Shown here piece after piece: positions 1 through 7,276 of a stretch of 41,189 nucleotides of DNA. The number at the start of each line of letters is the position of its first letter. Within the stretch, counting starts at the first letter, position 1. Location: the IMG/VR virus record IMGVR_UViG_3300020172_002194, positions 1 to 41,189 of that record; one strand, written 5' to 3'. Made by a program: the position numbers and the translations under genes. Source of the stretch: a virus. The notes beneath the pieces were generated by a model. The model saw only the letters and a list, made by a program, of their open reading frames with translations, had not been told where the DNA came from and ran no database searches.

Positions 1-419
1 AAGTAATCAAAATTATAATCATTTTCGTGATTAATTACCGAATCAATATTACTTGGTCCGTAAGACTCTACAATTTCCATCAACCTATCATTAATAACAC
101 CTTCTACGTGTAATGTGTGCATAGTATCAGAAAAACTTTCAGAAGTCTCTTTGTGGTATGAAGATATTGCAACTGAAGACGCTAATCTTGAATAGTCGTG
201 ATGACTTCCAGTATACGCCGCAGCAATCTCATAAATAAGTTTGTCTAACTCTTTTGTTGTAATTAAACCTTCAGTTGGTACTGAGGTAATTACTTTAATA
301 AAAATCTCGTCAGAATTTACATTCAATCCTTTAGCTGAACGTTTAATTCTTTGGTAAATTTTTTGTGGATTAAAGGACGCGTCCTCTCCATTTCTTTTTT
401 GTATTCTTAATGACATCAT
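1..419 (-). CDS. nrdA: Ribonucleotide reductase large subunit (NrdA), N-terminal part, cut by window edge
   Basis: About 139 codons of the 5' end are present; the rest lies beyond position 1. The protein opens MMSLRIQKRNGED and continues with FNPQKIYQRIKR, the signature of the ATP-cone regulatory domain that senses dATP/ATP in class I reductases. Next come a GLITTKELDKLIYE stretch and an AAAYTGSHHDYSRLA stretch, as at the start of class Ia R1 proteins. The enzyme would reduce ribonucleoside diphosphates to deoxy forms together with the small subunit just upstream. Two tandem ATG codons (417-419 and 414-416) can serve as start; the leader is A-rich with no clear Shine-Dalgarno. The gap to nrdB is only 18 bp, so the two are surely cotranscribed. 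Order nrdB then nrdA is the reverse of many bacterial operons. The active-site cysteines cannot be checked here. Confidence 0.93.
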   Translation of the reverse strand, partial: MMSLRIQKRNGEDASFNPQKIYQRIKRSAKGLNVNSDEIFIKVITSVPTEGLITTKELDKLIYEIAAAYTGSHHDYSRLASSVAISSYHKETSESFSDTMHTLHVEGVINDRLMEIVESYGPSNIDSVINHENDYNFDY

Positions 420-437
420 AGTTTTTTTTCTTTTTAA

Positions 438-1385
438 TTAAAAATCATCGGTAAATGTTAATGATTCTCCCAATTTAGCCTTTTGGTATTCAACCGTTCT
501 TGACTCAAAGAAATTACCTTTAGTCTCAACTGCAATTTGTTCCATAAACTTAAATGGTTGTTCAACATTAAATTCCTTACTACACCCTAATTTAACTAAT
601 AAACCATCAACAACAAACTCAAGATATTGTTTCATAAGATTAGAGTTCATACCGATTAAAGACACTGGTAATGATTCTGTTATAAATTCTTTCTCAATTT
701 CAAGTGCCGATAATAAAATTTCTTTAATTCTTTTTTCACTTGGTTTGTTTTCAATATGATTATTTAATAAGTGTATTGCAAAATCACAATGTAAATTTTC
801 ATCTTTAAAAATAAGTGAATTAGCATTACATAACCCTTGCATAATCCCTCTTGATTTTAACCAAAAAATTGAACAAAATGAGCCTGAGAAGAAGATACCT
901 TCAACCGCCGCAAAAGCAATTAGTCTTTCTTGGAAAGATGCGTTTTCAATCCAATCTAATGCCCATTTAGCTTTCTTTTGAACCGCAGGTAATCTATCAA
1001 TAGCGTTGAAACATTCGTCTTTTTCTTGAGGATTTGAAACATAAGTATCAATCAATAATGAGTACATTAATGAGTGAATGTTTTCCATCATAAGTTGGAA
1101 CCCGTAGAAAAATTTAGCCTCAGGGTATTGAACCTCTTTTAAGAAATTTTCTGCAAGATTTTCATTAACAATACCATCAGAAGCCGCAAAAAATGATAAT
1201 ACATTTTTAATAAAATATTTTTCGTTTTCTGAAAGGTTTTCCCAATCACGTATATCATTAGTTAAGTCTATTTCTTCTGCAGTCCAAAAAGCTGCTTGGT
1301 GTTGTTTGTAATACTCCCAAATATCATTATACTGAATTGGGAAGATGACGAATCTGTTCGGATTTTCTACCAAAATTTTTTCCAT
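438..1385 (-). CDS. nrdB: Ribonucleotide reductase class I small subunit (NrdB)
   Basis: This 315-aa protein is the radical-generating R2 subunit that supplies deoxynucleotides for phage replication. All diiron ligands can be placed: D40 (AEEIDL), E101 and H104 (ENIH), E162 (VEGIFF), E196 and H199 (DENLH). The radical tyrosine is Y108, in the [12 protein letters not shown] context typical of eukaryotic-like R2 proteins. The C-terminal tail ending LTFTDDF matches the flexible peptide with which R2 docks on R1. Length is close to short viral R2s and below T4 NrdB (about 388 aa). It lies 17 bp after the helicase gene and 18 bp before nrdA in one minus-strand unit. The start has an A/T-rich leader without Shine-Dalgarno. 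Assignment is secure; only the metal type (Fe or Mn) cannot be read from sequence. Confidence 0.97.
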   Translation of the reverse strand: MEKILVENPNRFVIFPIQYNDIWEYYKQHQAAFWTAEEIDLTNDIRDWENLSENEKYFIKNVLSFFAASDGIVNENLAENFLKEVQYPEAKFFYGFQLMMENIHSLMYSLLIDTYVSNPQEKDECFNAIDRLPAVQKKAKWALDWIENASFQERLIAFAAVEGIFFSGSFCSIFWLKSRGIMQGLCNANSLIFKDENLHCDFAIHLLNNHIENKPSEKRIKEILLSALEIEKEFITESLPVSLIGMNSNLMKQYLEFVVDGLLVKLGCSKEFNVEQPFKFMEQIAVETKGNFFESRTVEYQKAKLGESLTFTDDF

Positions 1386-1402
1386 TGTTAATTAATTTTT
1401 TT

Positions 1403-2797
1403 TTAAGATTGTTTTTGTTTTTGTTGTTGCTCTCTTTCTTTTCTTTTTTCAAGAAGTTCTTTAACTCTATCTCTTTTTTGTTCTTCTTTCTGTTCTTCAA
1501 ACCCTAAGAAAGTTACTGAACTTTCAGTATCAATCTCAAGTAATTCATTATCGAACTTACAGTTTTCAAATACCACACCATCAGAACCAATACGAGATTT
1601 AGTTATCGCAATCGTAGCAAGTTTCATTTCTTTTTGTTGTAAAGTTTTAGCCACGGAAATGATAACGTGTCCAACTTGTGCTTTCTTAATAGAACCACCC
1701 ATCTGGTCGGTGGTAACCACTTCTGATGAAATGGATGAACGATTACCCTGAGTTGCAGTCCAACCTACAATATCCAATTCGTGGCACATAGCCTCAAATC
1801 CTCTCATAACGGAACCTTCACTTTTCCATTCATCACCAAGATTTTTATCAGGTACTACACAATCAATATAATCTAAAAGAATCATATCAATTTTATTTCC
1901 CTCAGCAATCATTTTTCTAACTTGATTTTTAATTTGCATCATAGTTAGAGTATCGGAAGGTAATTTTTTAAGGACTAACTTATTTGACATAGTTTCCTTA
2001 ATATCAGTAATTTTATTCATTACCTCCTCCTTCTTAGTAGCCAAATCATCAGGGGCAATTCCTGTCCAAAGAGTAAAATGTTTTCTTTGAATAATCTTTG
2101 GGTTATCTTCAAAGAATATTTGTAACACGCTATAACCTAAGTTAAATGCGTGATTACTTATTTTTGTTAATAATGTTGATTTACCAACACCTGTTGGAGC
2201 TAATATAACTCCAATCTCACCTTTAGCCAACCCACCTTTTAATAGTCTATCTATTCCAGGTATACCCATAGGGATTGGATGTCTAAAGTCATCGTTTAAA
2301 ACTTCGTCAAGATTATGGAAAACGTCTTCAGTTCCCCTATCGACCTCACCGACTTGCAAAGCTTTGCTAACCATCTCTTCAAGTGTATCATAGTTTTCAA
2401 ACTCACCACCATCAATGATTTTTTGAGCCTTAGTCATAACCTTCTGTAACTCTTGTTGTTTACAGAATTTTAAAGCCTTTTCTTGAACATAATTACTACC
2501 TTCTAATGGCGAATCCTGCACTTTCTTCAAAGTATCGATAACGATTTTTGCTGCTAACTCTTGTTGAATTTCAGATTTTGTAATTTGTAATAATGTCTCA
2601 TAAGACGGACTTGATTCATACTTCTTATAGTATTCCTTAATCATTTGAATTAAGATTTTGAAATACTTGTTTTCGAAGTAATTTGGTTCAATAACATCAA
2701 TGATTGAGCGAGCGAATTCTTTGTCTACAATGATTTGGTTAAGAAGTTGTAATTGGAAAGTTTCTCCCAAATAATTAAAATTTTTGTCTGAATTCAT
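1403..2797 (-). CDS. 41: Replicative DNA helicase, DnaB/T4 gp41 type
   Basis: A 464-aa DnaB-family hexameric helicase that would unwind DNA at the phage fork. Residues 1-150 look like the helical DnaB N-terminal domain. The RecA-like core starts near residue 175 (PMGIPGIDRLLKGGL), with Walker A APTGVGKST at 200-208, Walker B DMILLDY at 304-310 and a TQGN sensor at 349-352. The SRIGSDG segment near 401-407 sits where the DnaB arginine-finger loop is expected. The tail is rich in Lys, Glu and Gln (about 435-464). Length is close to T4 gp41 (475 aa). Neighbours downstream are nrdB/nrdA, upstream an unknown small gene, RNase H and uvsX, so this is a replication-nucleotide block. A TATTTAT element lies 25 nt before the start. 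No primase gene is visible in the window. Confidence 0.93.
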   Translation of the reverse strand: MNSDKNFNYLGETFQLQLLNQIIVDKEFARSIIDVIEPNYFENKYFKILIQMIKEYYKKYESSPSYETLLQITKSEIQQELAAKIVIDTLKKVQDSPLEGSNYVQEKALKFCKQQELQKVMTKAQKIIDGGEFENYDTLEEMVSKALQVGEVDRGTEDVFHNLDEVLNDDFRHPIPMGIPGIDRLLKGGLAKGEIGVILAPTGVGKSTLLTKISNHAFNLGYSVLQIFFEDNPKIIQRKHFTLWTGIAPDDLATKKEEVMNKITDIKETMSNKLVLKKLPSDTLTMMQIKNQVRKMIAEGNKIDMILLDYIDCVVPDKNLGDEWKSEGSVMRGFEAMCHELDIVGWTATQGNRSSISSEVVTTDQMGGSIKKAQVGHVIISVAKTLQQKEMKLATIAITKSRIGSDGVVFENCKFDNELLEIDTESSVTFLGFEEQKEEQKRDRVKELLEKRKEREQQQKQKQS

Positions 2798-2821
2798 ACT
2801 CTAAAATTGTTCTTGTAATTG

Positions 2822-2828
2822 ATAAATA
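2822..2828 (-). promoter_or_regulatory. TATTTAT element upstream of helicase gene
   Basis: On the sense strand the heptamer reads TATTTAT, 25 nt before the helicase start and just after the stop of the preceding gene. It matches the recurring element before the structural genes. Here it may be a chance match, since the gene is a replication gene and the region is very AT-rich. Confidence 0.3.
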
Positions 2829-3281
2829 TTAAACCGAAAGTGGAAGTCCCATATACTCGTAAGTTAAATTTTCACCTGAAAAAATGTCAGTAAGACCTTT
2901 TAGAATGTTTTTTAGGTATGGGCGTACGTCAACGGTATATCTTACCTTAGGTGGGTATAATTTAGCATCAAATTGTCTATGACAAAGTGTCTGTTCACCT
3001 AATTTAATATAGATGTTAAAATATTCTGGACCATTAGTCATAGAAGTGTCTAATACAGATTCATCTTCCATAATTTGATTCATATTATCCATCATATAAA
3101 TCACTGTTTTAGTTTTTAAATCGTAAGATAACTCTTCTTTAACTTCATACAAAAAGTCATACAACTCGATAGAGTTTTTTGAAGTTGGGTTATACCCTTT
3201 TACGTTGTAAAATCTTTGGACGATGATTTTGTCGTTTAGAGTTAAAAGTAACTCCATCTTTGTGATTTCTTGTTCTTTCAT
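2829..3281 (-). CDS. Unknown 150-aa protein in the replication operon
   Basis: No family is recognised. The protein is mixed alpha/beta in character, slightly acidic, with no signal peptide or membrane segment. Visible features are a YDFLYEVKEELSYDL helix near 42-56, a MMDNMNQIMEDE segment near 63-74 and a LCHRQFDAKLYPP segment near 99-111. It sits between RNase H (3 bp upstream on the minus strand) and the replicative helicase (31 bp downstream), so it is almost certainly cotranslated with replication proteins. A role as helicase loader, fork accessory or nuclease partner is possible from position alone, but it does not resemble T4 gp59 in an obvious way. The start at 3281 is the only ATG consistent with the tight spacing. 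Confidence 0.75.
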   Translation of the reverse strand: MKEQEITKMELLLTLNDKIIVQRFYNVKGYNPTSKNSIELYDFLYEVKEELSYDLKTKTVIYMMDNMNQIMEDESVLDTSMTNGPEYFNIYIKLGEQTLCHRQFDAKLYPPKVRYTVDVRPYLKNILKGLTDIFSGENLTYEYMGLPLSV

Positions 3282-3284
3282 AAT

Positions 3285-4292
3285 TTATTTGTTTGTTTGA
3301 TAATTTCTTTTTTCTTTTCTTGTTAATTTCATAAATGGTTTAATAAAGTTCACCCAAGCATCATCTCCTTTTGGTAGGTATTTGAAAAATCCATTCTCCA
3401 TCATCATCTTAATAAGATTTTTATAACCTCTACCATCGGGGTCCAAAGTTTCTCTATAATATAACTCTACAAGTTCTTTAGCATCATCTGTTATTAAAGG
3501 ATTTGACAAATCTACAATTTTTTCATTGATTTCAAAAAATTCATTACCGTAAATTCCACTTTTAGTCTTACCCGTTAGTAAGTTTTTAAGTGCGGTATTA
3601 TTTTTATCAGTCTCAAACATTAGTTCTGCCTTTGTTAAAATATCGGAAACATTTACCGTATTTTCAAGTAGCTCAGGAAATAATTTAACTAAAGTCTTTT
3701 CACCTAAATAATAAATTCCATCAATATTATCAGATTTGTCTCCCGATAATATTTTATAAGTTTTAATATTTTGATGCGGAAATTCATAGTGATAAATTTT
3801 AATTTTATCACCATTATTGTACATTGTTTTTGTATTTGGAGAATAGATTGATACTTTTTCAGATATCAATTGAGTAAGGTCTCTGTCAGATGAAAATATA
3901 GTTTTATTCTCATCATTTGATATTTGACAATAATAGGCTATTAAATCATCCGCCTCATTATTGTCAATATCAATCTGTCTAACAAACATCTCTTCCAAAT
4001 ATTGTTTAACTCTTTCTTTCTGTTGAGTGAAAGAATCTTCTTTATAAACATTGGAATCTGTACGTCTGTTTTCTTTATATTGTGGGTATAGTATTTTTCT
4101 TGAGGAAGAACTTCCTTCTCCGTCCCAAAATACAACCACTTTATCGTAGTTATATTCTTCAATGAATTTACGTAGGGTATTAATGAAGTGCCAAATAGCA
4201 CCAACGTGTTCCCCTTTATGGTAAAAATCTTTTACCCCGTGAAATCCTATTTTTAGTAAATTGTTACCGTCAACTAATAATGTTTTGGTCAC
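3285..4292 (-). CDS. rnh: 5'-3' exonuclease / flap endonuclease (T4 RNase H type)
   Basis: A 335-aa FEN-1/5'-3' exonuclease family protein that would remove RNA primers and flaps on the lagging strand. The acidic metal-binding residues are all in place: D8 in LLVDGNN, D57 in VVFWDGE, E113 with D115 and D116 in NNEADDL, D136 and D138 in FSSDRDL, and D185 and D188 in SGDKSDNI, which begins the helix-hairpin-helix DNA-binding region. SSSSRKILYPQYKENR near 61-76 is the conserved basic motif after the second acidic site. Length is slightly above T4 RNase H (305 aa). It lies 18 bp after uvsX and 3 bp before the unknown 150-aa gene. Confidence in family is very high. Confidence 0.94.
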   Translation of the reverse strand: MTKTLLVDGNNLLKIGFHGVKDFYHKGEHVGAIWHFINTLRKFIEEYNYDKVVVFWDGEGSSSSRKILYPQYKENRRTDSNVYKEDSFTQQKERVKQYLEEMFVRQIDIDNNEADDLIAYYCQISNDENKTIFSSDRDLTQLISEKVSIYSPNTKTMYNNGDKIKIYHYEFPHQNIKTYKILSGDKSDNIDGIYYLGEKTLVKLFPELLENTVNVSDILTKAELMFETDKNNTALKNLLTGKTKSGIYGNEFFEINEKIVDLSNPLITDDAKELVELYYRETLDPDGRGYKNLIKMMMENGFFKYLPKGDDAWVNFIKPFMKLTRKEKRNYQTNK

Positions 4293-4310
4293 TTAAGTTT
4301 ATTTAAAATG

Positions 4311-5312
4311 TTACGACTCTTTTTCTTCTCTTAAATCAAAATCACCATCGGTTCCGATTATCTCTTTCCAATAGTCAGCATATTCTTTCTTGTATTTTTC
4401 AATAGATGCCTTTTCTTCCGAAGCTTCTTTACCTGCAATAAATCCGTGTGGTGTTACTATAATTTTACCATCTTCATAACCCAAACCATTAATGTGATTT
4501 TTCATTACAGACACCTTAGTTCTTGACGCAAACTTAATAGTTCGTTTGTCTTTTGTTGCAGTAATCTTAGTAGTACCAGCACCTTTTTGATTTCCAAATA
4601 AAAATACTAAAGATGAATTTAACCAAATTGCTTCACCACCTTTAGCTTTAATTTTAGGTTGTCCAAACGGATTGTCAGGTAACTCAACCCAAGGTTGGTT
4701 TACAATGATTAAAGTATTTTCATATTTAGAATCCGCTTTACGTGAACCTGAAATACGTTGATTGATACCCATACCAATTTTATCGGCTAATGTTGATGCG
4801 TTATGTTGTTTACCACCCTTACCTTCAAACGTCATTTTACAAGGAACTGAACCAACAGAATCCCACATAAAACATAAACTATAATCCAACTCACCTTTTT
4901 CTTGAGCGTCCAATAATGAATTGATGTAGTCAGTAATTTGTTCAATATAGTCAAAGTTATTGTTAAAGATGTAAAAACCATCCCAATCTAATTCTCCAGT
5001 TGTTTCATCAACAACTTCTTCACACTCAAACCCCATAAGTTTTGCGTGTTCAAAAGACCATTTTTGTTCCGTAATAATGAATACAGGTAAAATACCTTTT
5101 TTCTGAGCGTCAACCGCAGTTTTAACTAATGCAGTTGTTTTTCCTGTATCTGAGTGACCTAAAAACATATTCAAGTGACCTATTGCAGGACCTGGTAATC
5201 CTACCGCGTCCAAAAAATCAGCCCCCAAATCAAAAAATCTTTGTGGTTTATATTTTGCAGATGTTGAGAACTTATCTTTAATTGATTTAAAATCGTTTTT
5301 TTTGATTGCCAT
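4311..5312 (-). CDS. uvsX: UvsX/RecA-type recombinase
   Basis: A 333-aa RecA-family strand-exchange protein of the T4 UvsX branch, used in recombination-dependent replication. The core shows HLNMFLGHSDTGKTT with Walker A at 52-59, the catalytic-glutamate region IITEQKW at 79-85, Walker B CFMWDSVGS near 147-154 with D151, and a NQPWVELPDNPFG loop near 205-217 resembling the UvsX segment after the L1/L2 loops. IKAKGGEAIWLNSSLVFLF follows, as in UvsX proteins. It is shorter than T4 UvsX (about 391 aa), mostly at the C-terminus. The gene lies between gp32 and RNase H. A possible sigma70-like promoter (5345-5372) overlaps a hairpin in the 87-bp gap upstream, so uvsX may have its own transcript as well as readthrough from gp32. 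Confidence 0.95.
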   Translation of the reverse strand: MAIKKNDFKSIKDKFSTSAKYKPQRFFDLGADFLDAVGLPGPAIGHLNMFLGHSDTGKTTALVKTAVDAQKKGILPVFIITEQKWSFEHAKLMGFECEEVVDETTGELDWDGFYIFNNNFDYIEQITDYINSLLDAQEKGELDYSLCFMWDSVGSVPCKMTFEGKGGKQHNASTLADKIGMGINQRISGSRKADSKYENTLIIVNQPWVELPDNPFGQPKIKAKGGEAIWLNSSLVFLFGNQKGAGTTKITATKDKRTIKFASRTKVSVMKNHINGLGYEDGKIIVTPHGFIAGKEASEEKASIEKYKKEYADYWKEIIGTDGDFDLREEKES

Positions 5313-5344
5313 ATATGTCTATGTTATTGTTTCTTTTTATTTAA

Positions 5345-5372
5345 AATATAAAGAACTTGGACACCTTGTCTA
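5345..5372 (-). promoter_or_regulatory. Possible sigma70-like promoter for uvsX
   Basis: On the minus strand TAGACA (5372-5367) is followed after 16 nt by TATATT (5350-5345). The -10 hexamer equals those before gp32 and gp43. The -35 box lies within the loop of the gp32 terminator-like hairpin, so one element may end the gp32 message and the other start the uvsX message. Confidence 0.4.
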
Positions 5373-5389
5373 AGTAGATGTCCAAGTTC
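5353..5389 (-). terminator. Hairpin after gp32, possible terminator
   Basis: An 11-bp perfect inverted repeat (5353-5363 with 5379-5389, GAACTTGGACA paired with TGTCCAAGTTC) encloses a 15-nt loop. It begins 11 bp after the gp32 stop. The following sense bases are T/A-rich (TTTATATTTTAA) rather than a pure U-run, so termination is probably partial. The structure could also protect the 3' end of the abundant gp32 message. Confidence 0.6.
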
Positions 5390-5399
5390 AGTTGTATTC

Positions 5400-6254
5400 T
5401 TAGAATGGCATATCCTCATCAGGTTCAGCATTCGCTTGTGGGTCTACATATGATGGTGTACTTGTTCCACCACCCATACTCATTTCTGATGTAGAACTAT
5501 CACCATATACATACTTACCTGCGTCTGAATCCCATCTTGGAGTTTCTCCTCTTGCGATTGCTTCTAAATAATCTTCAGGTTTTTTAGAATACACGTCTCT
5601 CCAAGATAACTCATCATTAATCCAAGTATCCATAGTGTCTTTTTCCTCGTGAACAGGAGACGGGTCATCATACATAACCGTTTGGATAATAGTGTAGTCT
5701 TTACCTTTAGGTGTTTTAGCCTTCGCTAATTCGATAATTAAATCACGACCTTTTTCAGGGTCTGTAATATCTCCTTTAGCTCTCCAAATTGGAATGATTT
5801 TGTCAAGAACACCTTCGTTCTTATAGTTGTGTTTGAAACGCCAGAATTTAACACCGTCTTCAGGTTTATCTCTGTCGATTACTTTAACGATATAAAATTT
5901 TCGTGATTTGTATTGTTTTGCAAGTTCTTTGTCAGATTCCTTACCTGTTGAGATAAGTTCTTCATAAACTTCATTTAAAGGTGAACGTTCATTGTCGTTC
6001 TTTGATGGGTCATAAAGTTTGTTCCATTGACCACCAACTTGTACTTCGTGAAACCAAGCCTCAACAAATGGTGAACCACCATCTTTTGTAGGGAGGATAC
6101 GAATACGTTTTTGTGCTGAGTTTTGTCCTTGAGGAAGAATCGCTGCGAAGTATTTCTTCATACGCTCATCCATTGACATTCTGTTGCCGCCTGAAGTACC
6201 TGACTGTTGTGCTTTCTCGTACTGTGCTAAGACTGAATCTAGTGTTGACATCAT
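5400..6254 (-). CDS. 32: Single-stranded DNA-binding protein, T4 gp32 type
   Basis: A 284-aa gp32-like protein that coats single-stranded DNA and organises the replication and recombination machinery. The order fits gp32 (301 aa in T4): a basic N-terminal region with MDERMKKYFAAILPQG near 27-42 for cooperative binding, an OB-fold core (IRILPTKDGGSPFVEAWFHEV near 50-72; FYIVKVIDRDKPEDGVKFWRF near 119-139), and a Gly/Ser-rich linker with an acidic tail ending EPDEDMPF that binds partners. The protein contains no cysteine, so the zinc module of T4 gp32 is absent. Two tandem ATGs mark the start. A strong sigma70-like promoter lies 43 nt upstream and a terminator-like hairpin follows the gene, so it is probably made as its own abundant message. 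Confidence 0.9.
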   Translation of the reverse strand: MMSTLDSVLAQYEKAQQSGTSGGNRMSMDERMKKYFAAILPQGQNSAQKRIRILPTKDGGSPFVEAWFHEVQVGGQWNKLYDPSKNDNERSPLNEVYEELISTGKESDKELAKQYKSRKFYIVKVIDRDKPEDGVKFWRFKHNYKNEGVLDKIIPIWRAKGDITDPEKGRDLIIELAKAKTPKGKDYTIIQTVMYDDPSPVHEEKDTMDTWINDELSWRDVYSKKPEDYLEAIARGETPRWDSDAGKYVYGDSSTSEMSMGGGTSTPSYVDPQANAEPDEDMPF

Positions 6255-6296
6255 AATAGTTTGTTTTTTAAATTTTTAATTACTTATTGTAACCAA

Positions 6297-6325
6297 AATA
6301 TAACACTAACAAACCGCTTTGTCAA
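6297..6325 (-). promoter_or_regulatory. Sigma70-like promoter of gp32
   Basis: Minus strand TTGACA (6325-6320), a 17-nt spacer and TATATT (6302-6297) give a near-consensus host sigma70-type promoter. The expected start of transcription is near 6290, leaving a leader of about 35 nt before the tandem ATGs. The -35 box begins 3 bp after the stop of the upstream gene. It is not the Bacteroidota TTTG/TAnnTTTG type. Confidence 0.7.
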
Positions 6326-6327
6326 AC

Positions 6328-7011
6328 TTAAATTCCAAAATTCTTTTGTTGTTCAGGATTGAATGATGTTCTAATTTCTGAAGGTGTAAAATTCTCAACT
6401 TCGTCAGTTGTTAGAATATATTCATTTTTACCTGATTTCTCCATATCCCCTTCTTTATCAATAAAAAAATCAGATAGTTTTTGATTATAAGGACCTGAAT
6501 CCAAACTTCTTAATTCTAATTTTTCTTGTGGGGTTTTTGGTCTATATTTTTCTAATTTAGCTTCTAATGAATTAACTTTATTCATAAGCTCATCCATCTC
6601 ACCTAATTTATTTTCTAAATTTTCTAAATGTTTAAATAAATTTTCAAAATACTCATCTTGTTTGTCAGAAATTTTATTTTGACTGTCAACTAAGTCAGTA
6701 ATATCTAATTCTTCAGTATCACTTTCTTCTGTTTCCCCTTCAGGTTCTCCCTCACTATCAAGTTTTTCAACATCAGGGTCAGTTGTTGTATCAATAACTT
6801 CAGGTGTTGCCGCAGCATCAGGAGTTACAGGTGCCTCAGGAGCTCCAGGGGCAGGTGCCGCTGCTGGGTCTTCAGGTGCTGGTGGTACTCCCCCTAAATC
6901 AAGTGTAGGGTCTGCAGGTGGTACCTCTTGTTCAGTAATATACTTATTGATACCTTGGTATCTTCTAATTTCTTCTAGTATTTTTTTATCGATTGACATA
7001 TTATTAACCAT
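6328..7011 (-). CDS. Probable internal capsid protein with N-terminal targeting peptide
   Basis: A 227-aa acidic protein (start 7011, or 6999 at the second ATG, MSIDKKI). The first 25-30 residues form a basic amphipathic helix (KKILEEIRRYQGINKY) ending in ITEQE. That resembles T4 capsid-targeting sequences, which the prohead protease gp21 cuts after (I/L)-x-E. A long Pro/Ala-rich low-complexity linker (about 30-75), a Glu/Asp/Thr-rich stretch (about 75-105) and a coiled coil (about 110-155, LFKHLENLENKLGEMDELMNKVNSL split by short loops) follow. The C-terminal 60 residues look globular. No enzyme motif is seen. It overlaps the 74-aa gene by 8 bp. A head-packaged or scaffold role is inferred from the peptide; other explanations remain open. 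Confidence 0.7.
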   Translation of the reverse strand: MVNNMSIDKKILEEIRRYQGINKYITEQEVPPADPTLDLGGVPPAPEDPAAAPAPGAPEAPVTPDAAATPEVIDTTTDPDVEKLDSEGEPEGETEESDTEELDITDLVDSQNKISDKQDEYFENLFKHLENLENKLGEMDELMNKVNSLEAKLEKYRPKTPQEKLELRSLDSGPYNQKLSDFFIDKEGDMEKSGKNEYILTTDEVENFTPSEIRTSFNPEQQKNFGI

Positions 7012-7228
7012 TTAATAATTGTTTAACACCGTGAGATGTTTCAACTTGAATTTTTTTATTTGTTGTTTTGGTATTATCCACTCTTTCAATTAAACCGTCT
7101 TTCATTCTAACAGTATAACACTCATTAGTTTCTAAATCACAAACTTCTTTATCTCCGTTTCCGATTTCTTTTTCCGAATATCTTCCTTTCTTATTTAAGA
7201 AGGTGTTTAAGGCATTGTTTACGTTCAT
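7004..7228 (-). CDS. Small unknown protein, 74 aa
   Basis: A small basic/polar protein with no recognised family. It contains a CDLETNEC segment (two Cys six residues apart, about 30-37) which could form a disulfide or half a metal site, and reads like a short beta-rich fold (YTVRMKDGLIERVDN). It starts just after a TATTTAT element and overlaps the next gene by 8 bp, so the two are translationally coupled. Being the first gene after the hub gene and coupled to a probable internal capsid protein, it may be a small virion protein, but this is position-based only. Confidence 0.65.
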   Translation of the reverse strand: MNVNNALNTFLNKKGRYSEKEIGNGDKEVCDLETNECYTVRMKDGLIERVDNTKTTNKKIQVETSHGVKQLLNG

Positions 7229-7244
7229 AACTTTATTTTTATAT

Positions 7245-7251
7245 ATAAATA
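7245..7251 (-). promoter_or_regulatory. TATTTAT late-type element
   Basis: Sense strand GATATTTATATATAAAAA; TATTTAT lies 17 nt before the start of the 74-aa gene, in the 48-bp gap after the hub gene. It matches the recurring element seen before tail genes. Confidence 0.45.
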
Positions 7252-7276
7252 TCTTCAGTTTATTAAAATTATCATT

